A stretch of 64,000 nucleotides of DNA from the NCBI RefSeq assembly GCF_023650515.1, contig NZ_CP096016.1, forward strand, positions 3,660,001-3,724,000, given 5' to 3'. The translations under genes were made by a program, and so were the position numbers. This DNA is from Alkalimarinus coralli (GTDB lineage Bacteria > Pseudomonadota > Gammaproteobacteria > Pseudomonadales > Oleiphilaceae). The notes under the pieces are model-generated. The model searched no databases. It saw only the letters and a list, made by a program, of their open reading frames with translations, and was not told the DNA's origin. This document shows positions 1 to 7,560 of the stretch, in pieces. Numbering within the stretch: the stretch's first letter is position 1; each line of letters starts with the position of its first letter.

Positions 1-105
1 AGTGCCCAACTATATATTTTTGAAGAGTTGATGACTCACCATATAACGGTATATGGATCTAAGGAAAAGCTTGATTTAGTCAAGCGCAGTATCAAGGAGA
101 GATAA
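1..105 (+). CDS. C-terminal end of an unidentified protein (cut by window start)
   Basis: The first frame is open from base 1 to a TAA at 103-105 and ends in a charged, lysine/arginine-rich tail. The following gene starts two bases after this stop with its own ribosome site (AAGGAGAG at 94-101), so the two probably form an operon. Only about 34 residues are visible and no family can be recognised. An accidental open frame of this length is possible; the tight spacing to the next gene is the main argument that it is real. Confidence 0.5.
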   Translation, partial: SAQLYIFEELMTHHITVYGSKEKLDLVKRSIKER

Positions 106-106
106 T

Positions 107-433
107 ATGGATTTACATCAGAGTGATGACTTAAGAGCTTTTTTAGTCTCTTTGTTTGGCAACCAAGCCAATAACTGGCCGATGTCAGAAGGCATATTTA
201 ACTTAACATTTGAGCTGGTTTCAGAGTCAGGCCAGTGTTCTGGAGCAATGAGTGTTGTACCCCGCCCATTACCGTATGGCAAAGCGCCATTCAAGTGGAT
301 GTCTAAAGAGTTGAGAGGTATGTTCCTAAGAGATTTAAAGGAGAATAAAGAGCAGTATGTTACATGCCCAAAAACGGCAGCTTACAGGATGGCGCATCAA
401 TTTCATATGGCAGCGCAGGGTATAGGGACTTAG
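107..433 (+). CDS. hypothetical protein, 108 residues
   Basis: The start is supported by AAGGAGAG six bases upstream. The product is a small soluble protein without a signal peptide, membrane segment or cysteine motif; I do not recognise the family. It follows a partial upstream gene with one base between them, which suggests an operon entering from the left. A perfect hairpin lies just after its stop. Function unknown; the good ribosome site and the terminator make it a likely real gene. Confidence 0.6.
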   Translation: MDLHQSDDLRAFLVSLFGNQANNWPMSEGIFNLTFELVSESGQCSGAMSVVPRPLPYGKAPFKWMSKELRGMFLRDLKENKEQYVTCPKTAAYRMAHQFHMAAQGIGT

Positions 434-441
434 ACACCAAT

Positions 442-473
442 ATGATAAAAGGCTGACCAGAGCCTTTTATCAT
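442..473. terminator. perfect hairpin between convergent genes
   Basis: ATGATAAAAGGCT pairs perfectly with AGCCTTTTATCAT around a six-base loop. It sits between the stop of the small rightward gene (433) and the stop of the leftward dehydrogenase gene (502). The A- and T-rich arms let it serve as a bidirectional terminator. Confidence 0.7.
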
Positions 474-501
474 AAACGTAGGTAAAACAACGTTCAAAGC
501 C

Positions 502-1263
502 CTACTTAGGCTGAAGCCGAACCGCGCTGTCCAAGCGCACCGTTTCACCATTCATGATCGGGTTTTCCACCATATGTTTGACCAACTGGCCAAACTCTTC
601 CGGGTGACCCAATCGTGGTGGGAATGGCAGGCCAGCGGCCAAGGCATCTTGAACGTCTTGCGGCATACCTTCCATCATTGGTGTTTTAAAGAGCCCTGGC
701 GCAATGGTGTTAACCCGAATACCAAAACGCGCAAGCTCCCTTGCCGCTGGCAGCGTCATAGCAACCACCCCTCCTTTCGATGCAGAGTATGCCGCCTGAC
801 CAATTTGGCCTTCAAACGCTGCAATTGAGGCGGTGTTGATAACAATTCCCCGCTCACCATCGGCATTAGGGGTGCGCTGTTGCATCTGTTCTGCGGCCAG
901 GCGAAGTATGTTAAACGTACCAATCAGATTAACATTGATCGTTTTGCTAAAGACATCCAGATCCATAGGGCCATCTTTGCCCAGAATTCGGCCTGCGGTG
1001 CCAATACCGGCACAGCTAACCGCGATACCACAAGGGCCGAGGGCTTCCAGCGACTGCGCCAACGCCTGCTTGGCACTTTCTGCATCTGAGACATTACACT
1101 GGATCGCCAGACCACCTAACTCAGCCGCTAGCTTTTCTGCTTTTTCAATTTGCAGATCCAACAAGACGACTTTCGCCCCCGCTGCGGCCAAAATTCTTGC
1201 TGCGCCTTCTCCAAGGCCAGAAGCACCACCGGTTATGATCGCTGGTACATTTTGAAGTTCCAT
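502..1263 (-). CDS. short-chain dehydrogenase, 3-hydroxyacyl-CoA dehydrogenase type II-like
   Basis: A classical SDR of 253 residues. The N-terminal NAD-binding motif TGGASGLGEG, an NAG-like SCAGIG, the catalytic serine in NTASIAA and the YSASK active site are all present. The overall pattern (short N-terminus, PFPPRLGHPEEF near the end) matches the HSD17B10/type II 3-hydroxyacyl-CoA dehydrogenase branch, which oxidises 3-hydroxyacyl-CoA in branched-chain or fatty acid breakdown. An ATG nine codons upstream is open, but AAGAAGGA lies seven bases before the ATG at 1263, so that start is chosen. The gene stands alone, convergent with the small gene to its left. The exact acyl substrate cannot be read from the sequence. 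Confidence 0.85.
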   Translation of the reverse strand: MELQNVPAIITGGASGLGEGAARILAAAGAKVVLLDLQIEKAEKLAAELGGLAIQCNVSDAESAKQALAQSLEALGPCGIAVSCAGIGTAGRILGKDGPMDLDVFSKTINVNLIGTFNILRLAAEQMQQRTPNADGERGIVINTASIAAFEGQIGQAAYSASKGGVVAMTLPAARELARFGIRVNTIAPGLFKTPMMEGMPQDVQDALAAGLPFPPRLGHPEEFGQLVKHMVENPIMNGETVRLDSAVRLQPK

Positions 1264-1546
1264 GATGAAATCCTTCTTATTTTTAAACAATGAATGAGGC
1301 TATTTTGGCGAACTATACAGACTGACCACAATGGTGATAGCCACCATAACAATAGGCAAAAACAATCAATTTTAACGCTCCGGTTAGCGAGACTCACCCG
1401 TTTTTGGGTAGCGGGAAATCTCCTTACCATATTTTATGGCTAGCCGGAAGACCAATTTAAAGCTGATACACCCTTATTCCAGGCTGCGAAACATTATTAT
1501 CCTGTCATTACTCCCTCCACCAAACTGAATGATGAAGGATACCAAC

Positions 1547-3307
1547 ATGACCATAAACTCGATGCCCCCAAAACCATGTTATAAACCAGCTCACACCAAG
1601 CAGTACCTGACCATGGCGCTATCTACCGCCATACTGGTTGCTGGGTGCAGCACTAACGAACACGCTATCGAAGAGCAGGAACACGCCCCACATTTAAGCA
1701 CAGCAAAAGAGCAAGCACGCTCTCAAGGTAAAAAGGCCAAACATGAAAGCAAAATAGCCGCTCAAGCTGTACTCATGGACGCAACAATGCCAGAAATGCG
1801 CATCGCTTCCGGGGCTTATATCAGCCCCGCCCTACCCCCATCACCCCCTATATCTACAGAGCGGTACCAGAACATTGAGCAAAACAGCGTGATGGCGGTC
1901 AGCGAATCTCCCGTTAGTACCTTCAGTATAGATGTAGATACAGCAAGCTATGCCAATATTCGTCGATTCATTAACAATGGGCAAATCCCGCCCGCCAATG
2001 CGGTCAGAACCGAAGAGCTAATTAACTATTTCGACTACCAGTACATGCCACCCTCATCCGAAAGCCAGCCTTTCTCGGTTCATTATGAGGTGGGGCCAAG
2101 TCCATGGAACAGTGATCGAACATTACTGCATATCGGAATACAGGGTTATAAAGAGCAGGCTGCCACGCGCCCAGCGGCCAATCTCGTATTTCTAGTCGAT
2201 GTATCTGGGTCAATGAATAGCACAGACAAACTTCCATTGGTTAAGAAGTCGCTGCGTCTGCTGACCAAACAGCTAAATCAGGATGACCGAATATCGCTGG
2301 TGGTCTACGCGGGTTCTGCACGTGTGGTATTGGAACCCACGCCAGGCGACAAAACCTATAAAATTTTACAGGCTATTGATCAGCTTCAAGCTGGCGGTTC
2401 GACTCACGGAAGCGCGGGTATAGAACTCGCTTACCAACTTGGACAACAAGCAACCATCGAGAAAGGGATTAACCGGGTTGTTCTGGCCACCGATGGCGAT
2501 TTTAATGTAGGCGTCAGCTCCATCGACGAACTCAAAAACTATATTGAACAGAAGCGAAAAACGGGCATACAACTTTCTGTGCTGGGCTACGGAACCGGTA
2601 ACTATAATGACGCGCTAATGGAAGAACTTTCCAACAGAGGCAATGGCAACGCTGCTTACATTGATAACCTGAAAGAAGCTCAAAAAGTACTGGTTGATGA
2701 GATGAGCAGCACATTGCAAACCATTGCCAGCGACGTTAAGTTGCAAATGGAGTTTAACCCCCAGTGGGTTCAGGAGTACCGCCTTCTGGGCTATGAAAAC
2801 CGCTTATTAAACCGGGAAGATTTTAATAATGACAAAGTTGATGCCGGTGAAATCGGGGCGGGGCACAGCTTAACTGCTATTTACGAGTTAACGCTGGTAG
2901 ACGCCAAAAAACCATGGAATGACCCACTTAGATATGGAGAAAAACAGGCCCCGCATAGCGCCAAGAATAATTCCAGTGAGCTTGGTTTATTGAAAATTCG
3001 CTACAAATTGCCTGACCAATCTAATAGTAAACTGCTCCAGTTCCCGGTTAACAAAAATGCAATTAAGAGTAGTCTAAGCAGTACCAGCGAAGCATTTCGA
3101 TTTGCCTCATCGGTAGCCGGCTTTTCAGAACTCCTACGCAATAGCCAATACCTTGACTCATACTCCTTTGACGATGTTGTTAAACAGGCCGAGCGTGCCA
3201 AGGGCCGTGATCAATACGGATACAGAAGTGAATTTGTTCAACTAGCCAGGTTAGCCCAGACCCTGGCAGATGAACCACAAAACAAAGGAGGGGTTGACGG
3301 GGGTTAA
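1547..3307 (+). CDS. von Willebrand factor type A domain lipoprotein (YfbK-like)
   Basis: A signal peptide with lipobox LVAGC predicts a lipoprotein. A conserved N-terminal vWF-associated region (STFSIDVDTASYANIRR) is followed by a vWA domain with an intact metal-ion adhesion site, DVSGSM, and later T and D residues (ATDGDF), then a C-terminal region of the DUF3520 type. This is the architecture of E. coli YfbK. Such proteins are thought to mediate metal-dependent protein contacts in the envelope; the partner is unknown. GAAGGAT lies about six bases before the ATG at 1547, which is preferred over two ATGs at 1529 and 1532. It is flanked by oppositely oriented genes, so it is probably monocistronic. 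Confidence 0.85.
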   Translation: MTINSMPPKPCYKPAHTKQYLTMALSTAILVAGCSTNEHAIEEQEHAPHLSTAKEQARSQGKKAKHESKIAAQAVLMDATMPEMRIASGAYISPALPPSPPISTERYQNIEQNSVMAVSESPVSTFSIDVDTASYANIRRFINNGQIPPANAVRTEELINYFDYQYMPPSSESQPFSVHYEVGPSPWNSDRTLLHIGIQGYKEQAATRPAANLVFLVDVSGSMNSTDKLPLVKKSLRLLTKQLNQDDRISLVVYAGSARVVLEPTPGDKTYKILQAIDQLQAGGSTHGSAGIELAYQLGQQATIEKGINRVVLATDGDFNVGVSSIDELKNYIEQKRKTGIQLSVLGYGTGNYNDALMEELSNRGNGNAAYIDNLKEAQKVLVDEMSSTLQTIASDVKLQMEFNPQWVQEYRLLGYENRLLNREDFNNDKVDAGEIGAGHSLTAIYELTLVDAKKPWNDPLRYGEKQAPHSAKNNSSELGLLKIRYKLPDQSNSKLLQFPVNKNAIKSSLSSTSEAFRFASSVAGFSELLRNSQYLDSYSFDDVVKQAERAKGRDQYGYRSEFVQLARLAQTLADEPQNKGGVDGG

Positions 3308-3332
3308 GTGGAAGGCGTCAGTAAGGAAAGCT

Positions 3333-3962
3333 TTAGCGGGCAGCTCGTGCCCGCTCCCATGCAAGCTGGATCAAACCATATTTGTGCAGTTGCTGATCCA
3401 GCATAGCAACCACTTGATCTTCTGTTTTACAGATATGCTTTCTGACCAGCCCGCCGTCAGCAAAAATTTCCACCGACCAACTAGAGTGCTCTGCATCAAA
3501 GCGCCCACAAACAACATCTATGGTCACTTTTTGCGGGGCATTGCCCACATCGATTGTTGAATAAACATGTGTTTCATAAAACCCTTTACGTAAAACGTGC
3601 TCAGCCGTTTTAATATGCTCATGATTAAAGCCTTGAGTCTGTTTGAGTTCAGGGTAGCGTTTAAACAGATAGACTAAAACCCACCCTAACTGTTCGATAT
3701 AACGAACCTGCTCATCGGTAAATTGGCTCACTCGAATTGAGTTAGGCAACCTTGGTTTAACCGCTTTGCCATCGCCACTCAAAACCTCCCTGTTAAATGA
3801 GACAACATCGGCGGGCTGGCTACGCTTGGTGTTTTCTCTCGCATTACCGAGACAGGTTGAATGACCTCGCATCAGTTTAACATTTGCACCGAGAACCCCC
3901 TCCCGGCCAGCGCCATAATGCTTTTTGTTATGATCTGTGTTCTTCAATTGTCTGTTACTCAT
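3333..3962 (-). CDS. hypothetical protein, about 209 residues
   Basis: The gene has a strong ribosome site (GGAGGT) seven bases before the ATG at 3962; an adjacent ATG at 3965 is also possible. The first 70 residues are basic and low in hydrophobic content and look disordered. Residues from about 75 on (TDEQVRYIEQLGWVLVYLF onward) form a compact domain ending in an arginine-rich helix. There is no signal peptide and no family that I can name. It is convergent with the vWA lipoprotein gene and has a long untranscribed-looking region upstream. Confidence 0.6.
   Translation of the reverse strand: MSNRQLKNTDHNKKHYGAGREGVLGANVKLMRGHSTCLGNARENTKRSQPADVVSFNREVLSGDGKAVKPRLPNSIRVSQFTDEQVRYIEQLGWVLVYLFKRYPELKQTQGFNHEHIKTAEHVLRKGFYETHVYSTIDVGNAPQKVTIDVVCGRFDAEHSSWSVEIFADGGLVRKHICKTEDQVVAMLDQQLHKYGLIQLAWERARAAR
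3335..3355. terminator. GC-rich hairpin at convergent gene ends
   Basis: AGCGGGCA pairs perfectly with TGCCCGCT around a five-base loop. It overlaps the last codons of the leftward gene ending at 3333 and lies just after the vWA gene. There is no strong T tract, so it may be a weak terminator or only a structure in the coding end. Confidence 0.4.
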
Positions 3963-4386
3963 CATGAGTACCTCCATAGTGGTTAACGTCCGGAATAGTG
4001 GTTCACTCCCTTAAATCACAGTTAAGTGACACATCTCACACCATCATAATTAACCTTTTTAAAACGTCTCTCAATGATCAATAACCACCATAACAGTAGG
4101 TACAATTCGCATAAAAACATCTCACAACAACAATAAGTAAGTGCACACTTACCTTATTAAGCACAATAAATAGACGTATAAAAAAATGTAAAATATTCAT
4201 TCTTTGCTAACAAACCCAAATACAAAACTATCGTACCAGTATTATAATAACCCGAGTAACAGGCTGTATCTGCGCTATATTGACCTAAGCGACCCATTGA
4301 GCTCAGTGACGGGTCAATGACGGCAAGAGGATTGGGCGGAATACTGCCACACCGTTAAACCGGACGATCATTGAATGGAGTAAATC
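3963..4386. other. AT-rich intergenic region with no recognised gene
   Basis: This 424-base stretch separates two divergent genes of unknown function and must hold both promoters. It is AT-rich; a TATAAT at 4243-4248 could be the -10 box for the rightward gene, but no good -35 sits 17 bases ahead of it. AATGGAG at 4374-4380 is a plausible ribosome site for the gene at 4387. Nothing else stands out. Confidence 0.4.
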
Positions 4387-5085
4387 ATGTCTGAAACAAC
4401 TGCCCTGTGGGGTTTTCCCATCAATGAGCAACTGCATATAGAAGCTCACGATACGGTAAAGAAAATTCAAGATGACTGCGGCAAAGGCACCAGACAGCTA
4501 AACGAGCAAGCAGCCCAGATCGTTGTAAAACTGACACAACATGGCTTGGAGCACTACTATCAACGTCCAACAGAGATTGTTCCGCTACCCCCCACCATGA
4601 AAAAGGCTGCTGACACCGGGATTAAAGCCGTAATGGGTGCGATACAGCTGGTAATAAAGCAGTTTTTCAAAAAGCGAAATGATGAAGAGCTTAAGCTGCT
4701 GAGCCTCTACATCGAGCAAATGCTCTGGACTCACCCTGACAAGAATGAACCTCACTTAGTGTTTGCCGTGCACGAGGAGCTGCACAAAAGAGCCGTCGCA
4801 CTGATTGACCAGGTCAGAGAAGAAAATACTACCGATGCTTATATTGATGATGTTATCGATGCATTATGCGAACTGGTTGAGCTCAGTGTTGCCAATTACT
4901 ACCACCAGCCGATTGATAAAGTAGCAATGGGTGGGGTGAGCAAAAAAGCCGCAGACCTGGGCATTAGTCAGGCCGAAAAAGGCATCAGAAAACTAATCGA
5001 CAAGCTATTAAGAGAAGTTAATCACAAACAGTTAGTAGAGCTTTCTTACCACCTTGAGAGCATGATTCACCAAAAAGCAGTCTAA
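4387..5085 (+). CDS. hypothetical protein made of two tandem homologous halves
   Basis: The 232-residue protein has an internal duplication. Residues about 20-112 and 127-229 share the order: helical segment, then HYYQRP versus NYYHQP, then MKKAADTGIKA versus SKKAADLGISQA, then a lysine-rich helix, then LSLYIEQML versus LSYHLESMI. No signal peptide or membrane segment is seen, so it is probably cytoplasmic and all-helical. I do not recognise the family. It stands alone, followed by the small RNA locus; its function is unknown. Confidence 0.65.
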   Translation: MSETTALWGFPINEQLHIEAHDTVKKIQDDCGKGTRQLNEQAAQIVVKLTQHGLEHYYQRPTEIVPLPPTMKKAADTGIKAVMGAIQLVIKQFFKKRNDEELKLLSLYIEQMLWTHPDKNEPHLVFAVHEELHKRAVALIDQVREENTTDAYIDDVIDALCELVELSVANYYHQPIDKVAMGGVSKKAADLGISQAEKGIRKLIDKLLREVNHKQLVELSYHLESMIHQKAV

Positions 5086-5106
5086 AACCAGACAATCACT
5101 GACGAG

Positions 5107-5124
5107 TGTAGGATATCTCGCACA
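5107..5124 (+). promoter_or_regulatory. GacA-type upstream activating sequence
   Basis: TGTAGG-ATATCT-CGCACA matches the GacA box consensus TGTAAG-N6-CTTACA at 9 of 12 fixed positions. It lies about 66 bases before the inferred start of the small RNA, a spacing close to that known for rsmX/Y/Z promoters. A TACTAT at 5168-5173 could be the -10 box. The match is partial, so the assignment rests on position as much as on sequence. Confidence 0.55.
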
Positions 5125-5180
5125 CGCATTTAAGAGATCTCCTATATATTTTTCTCGCTCTGCACTCTACTATGTTCAAC

Positions 5181-5343
5181 ATAAGGAAGCAGCGAGAAAG
5201 GATACCGCTTAGGAAGCTACCCGAAGGGACGCAAACACGGATGTGGCAAGGAAGTAAACACGGACGACAAGGCCACCAGAAGGAATGGTAACGGAAGCGC
5301 CAAATAAACAAGAGCGTCGCATGGAGTGCGGCGCTTTTTTTTT
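5181..5343 (+). ncRNA. Rsm/Csr-type regulatory small RNA (CsrB/RsmZ-like)
   Basis: About 163 bases without a convincing reading frame carry ten GGA motifs (near 5185, 5200, 5212, 5227, 5239, 5250, 5262, 5282, 5293 and 5323), most in AAGGA or ACGGA contexts. The last sits in the loop of a terminator hairpin followed by nine T. Repeated GGA in loops is the hallmark of RNAs that sequester the translational repressor CsrA/RsmA. A GacA-like box upstream fits control by the GacS/GacA two-component system. The 5' end is inferred from a TACTAT -10 box. The regulated targets and the partner CsrA gene are not in this window. Confidence 0.8.
5313..5343 (+). terminator. Rho-independent terminator of the Rsm-like RNA
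   Basis: AGCGTCGCA pairs with TGCGGCGCT (one G-U pair) around the loop TGGAG, followed by nine T. The GGA in the loop could itself bind RsmA/CsrA. Confidence 0.85.
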
Positions 5344-5463
5344 GCCTGCCTGTTTTCTATCTCATGGGTTGCACTCGCCTCAACTCCGCCGAATAAATTG
5401 ATCATTTATTGAACAATCACTCAATTAATACACTATACTTTTCTTAAGTTGAGACCTTTCGCA

Positions 5464-5508
5464 GCGCTGTCTTACATAGAGCTGTCTTGCGCAGAGCTGA
5501 CTTGCACA
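5464..5508. repeat. three imperfect 15-base tandem repeats
   Basis: Units start at 5464, 5479 and 5494; the second is GAGCTGTCTTGCGCA and the others differ at a few positions. They are followed by a 13-base direct repeat TTTCACAACAATG at 5517 and 5533. All lie in the untranslated region before the GGDEF-EAL gene. No function is evident. Confidence 0.65.
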
Positions 5509-5644
5509 GAATGAGCTTTCACAACAATGGATTTTCACAACAATGCCAGTGCGGAAGCCATACAAGCCTCTCAAACCAGCCACACGAGAATGACTGGGTA
5601 TCCAACGGGTCTAACCTTAAGCGTCCAATACAAGGGTTATCACG

Positions 5645-7492
5645 ATGCACCAGCAGACATTAGACGAAGAAGCCACAGAAAAGGTTTCTATTCAGCAGCT
5701 TGAAAGCCTTTTGGAGATGCAAAGGGATATCCTTGAAACGGCCCTGTTCAGCATGGACTATCACGAAATACTAAACCAGATTTGTCTGGCGGTTGAGCAC
5801 CTCTCTCCCAACAGTCTCGCACTTATTTTGGAAATGGACTTGGATAGTAAAAGGTTTCGAATACGCGCAGCCCCCAGCCTGGACACTGAGCGAATCAAGC
5901 AGGTTAATGAACTCAAATTTGACGAATCAGTGTATTGGCTCGATAACACCCTAAACTCAAAACAACCATTATTTATCAGTAATATTCAGTCTTCTCCAAA
6001 TTCAACGTTTCTGCATACGATATCCCCGGAGCACCAGTCTATGGTCTGCTCGACAATCGGTGACGCACAGGCAACAAAGCTCGGCGTGCTTTGTTTATTC
6101 AGGCTCAAAAACTCAACACCACCGGACTTTATCAATCAGCTAAGCAAGACCACGAGTTATCTTGCGAGCCTGGTGCTGCAACGTGAACGGCATGAAGATC
6201 ATTTTTCCAGCCCGGCATATCGGGATACTCTTACCTCGTTGCCAAACCGCCACCTGCTGAGAGACCGCATATGCCAGGCAATTATCCAGGCCAATCACCA
6301 TAAAATGCAGGTTGCATTGATACTGCTTGATCTTGACCGATTTAAACATATCAATAATTCATACGGCCATGAAGTGGGCGATATTCTGCTAAAAAAAGTC
6401 GCTCAACGAATTGTTAACGCTGCAGGAGAAGAGTACACCGTCGCCAGACTAGGCGGAGATGAGTTCGCTATCTTGGTTAACCAGGTTGACAACATTGATA
6501 AAGTCACTGACTTGGCCGCCCATATCTTATCTGCGCTTGAACACCCTCTGAGCATTCATGAACACAAGTTTTATTTGATGGGGAGCATCGGCATCGCCGT
6601 CTACCCTCATGATGGTCAGGATGATGAAACCTTGCTGAGCTGCGCCGATGCAGCGATGTACCAGGCAAAAGCCATGGGCAGAAACCAGTTTTCATTTTAC
6701 GAATCGTCACTTACAGATACCGCCCATGAGCACCTGTCACTTGAACAGGACTTGCGCCAAGCATTACTCAACCGGGAGTTGACAACGTTCTACCAGCCCC
6801 AGGTCAACCCGTTTTCAGGGAGAATTGTTGGCATCGAAGCGCTGGCACGCTGGCACCACCCTACCCGAGGGTTAACGTCCCCTCATGCGTTTATTCAGGT
6901 TGCGGAGGAGGTAGGGCTGATTGATGAACTTGGTGCAATCATCACCGAGCAAGCCTGTATCCAGTTAAAACAGTGGCATCAGCATGGCGCAACTGATGTC
7001 AGAATGGCGATTAATGTTTCAGGTCGCCAACTTAGCAATCTGGTCGTTGGTCAACTCAAGTCCATTGTTTCAAATGCCGGCATTTCACCCGATAGTGTTG
7101 ATTTTGAACTGACTGAAAGTTATTTGATGCACAACGCCGAGCAATCAAAGCGCCTGCTCACATCATTGCGAGATTCAGGGTTTCATATTGCGATTGATGA
7201 CTTTGGCATTGGTTATTCATCACTTGCATACCTGAAACGGCTGCCGATTGATAAGTTAAAAATCGACCGGATGCTCATTCAGGATATTGCCCATGACCCC
7301 AATGATGAAGCCATTTGCCGGGCAGTCATTGCGCTCGGTCACAGCCTTGGCTTGACCATCGTCGCTGAAGGCGTGGAATCAAGAAGGCAGCAGGAATTTC
7401 TGGCAAACGAAGGGTGTGACATTCTTCAGGGGTTCAAATTTGGCAAACCGATGCCTTCCGACGATTTTGAACAGCTACTGTTTGCTGCTTAG
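5645..7492 (+). CDS. GAF-GGDEF-EAL cyclic di-GMP turnover protein
   Basis: The 615-residue protein has an N-terminal GAF-like sensor (about 20-180), a GGDEF domain with intact RLGGDEF (near 269) and an EAL domain with intact EALARW (near 397), DDFG and AEGVES motifs. The GGDEF domain can make cyclic di-GMP and the EAL domain can hydrolyse it; both appear catalytically competent. No membrane segment is visible, so it is a cytoplasmic sensor-enzyme. It lies directly downstream of an Rsm-type RNA locus and upstream of a PAS-only sensor, suggesting a small signalling neighbourhood. AAGGGTTATCACG before the start is an acceptable ribosome site. The sensed signal and the dominant activity are unknown. 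Confidence 0.9.
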   Translation: MHQQTLDEEATEKVSIQQLESLLEMQRDILETALFSMDYHEILNQICLAVEHLSPNSLALILEMDLDSKRFRIRAAPSLDTERIKQVNELKFDESVYWLDNTLNSKQPLFISNIQSSPNSTFLHTISPEHQSMVCSTIGDAQATKLGVLCLFRLKNSTPPDFINQLSKTTSYLASLVLQRERHEDHFSSPAYRDTLTSLPNRHLLRDRICQAIIQANHHKMQVALILLDLDRFKHINNSYGHEVGDILLKKVAQRIVNAAGEEYTVARLGGDEFAILVNQVDNIDKVTDLAAHILSALEHPLSIHEHKFYLMGSIGIAVYPHDGQDDETLLSCADAAMYQAKAMGRNQFSFYESSLTDTAHEHLSLEQDLRQALLNRELTTFYQPQVNPFSGRIVGIEALARWHHPTRGLTSPHAFIQVAEEVGLIDELGAIITEQACIQLKQWHQHGATDVRMAINVSGRQLSNLVVGQLKSIVSNAGISPDSVDFELTESYLMHNAEQSKRLLTSLRDSGFHIAIDDFGIGYSSLAYLKRLPIDKLKIDRMLIQDIAHDPNDEAICRAVIALGHSLGLTIVAEGVESRRQQEFLANEGCDILQGFKFGKPMPSDDFEQLLFAA

Positions 7493-7560
7493 AAGATATT
7501 GATCTATAACCGCAAAAAATTCCATCGGCAAATGCCGTTTGTAGGCCTATACTTTAAGCT

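Noticed and set aside
833-1255. Rightward gene opposite the short-chain dehydrogenase
   Set aside because: It is antisense to a clear SDR gene and its translation has no recognisable features.
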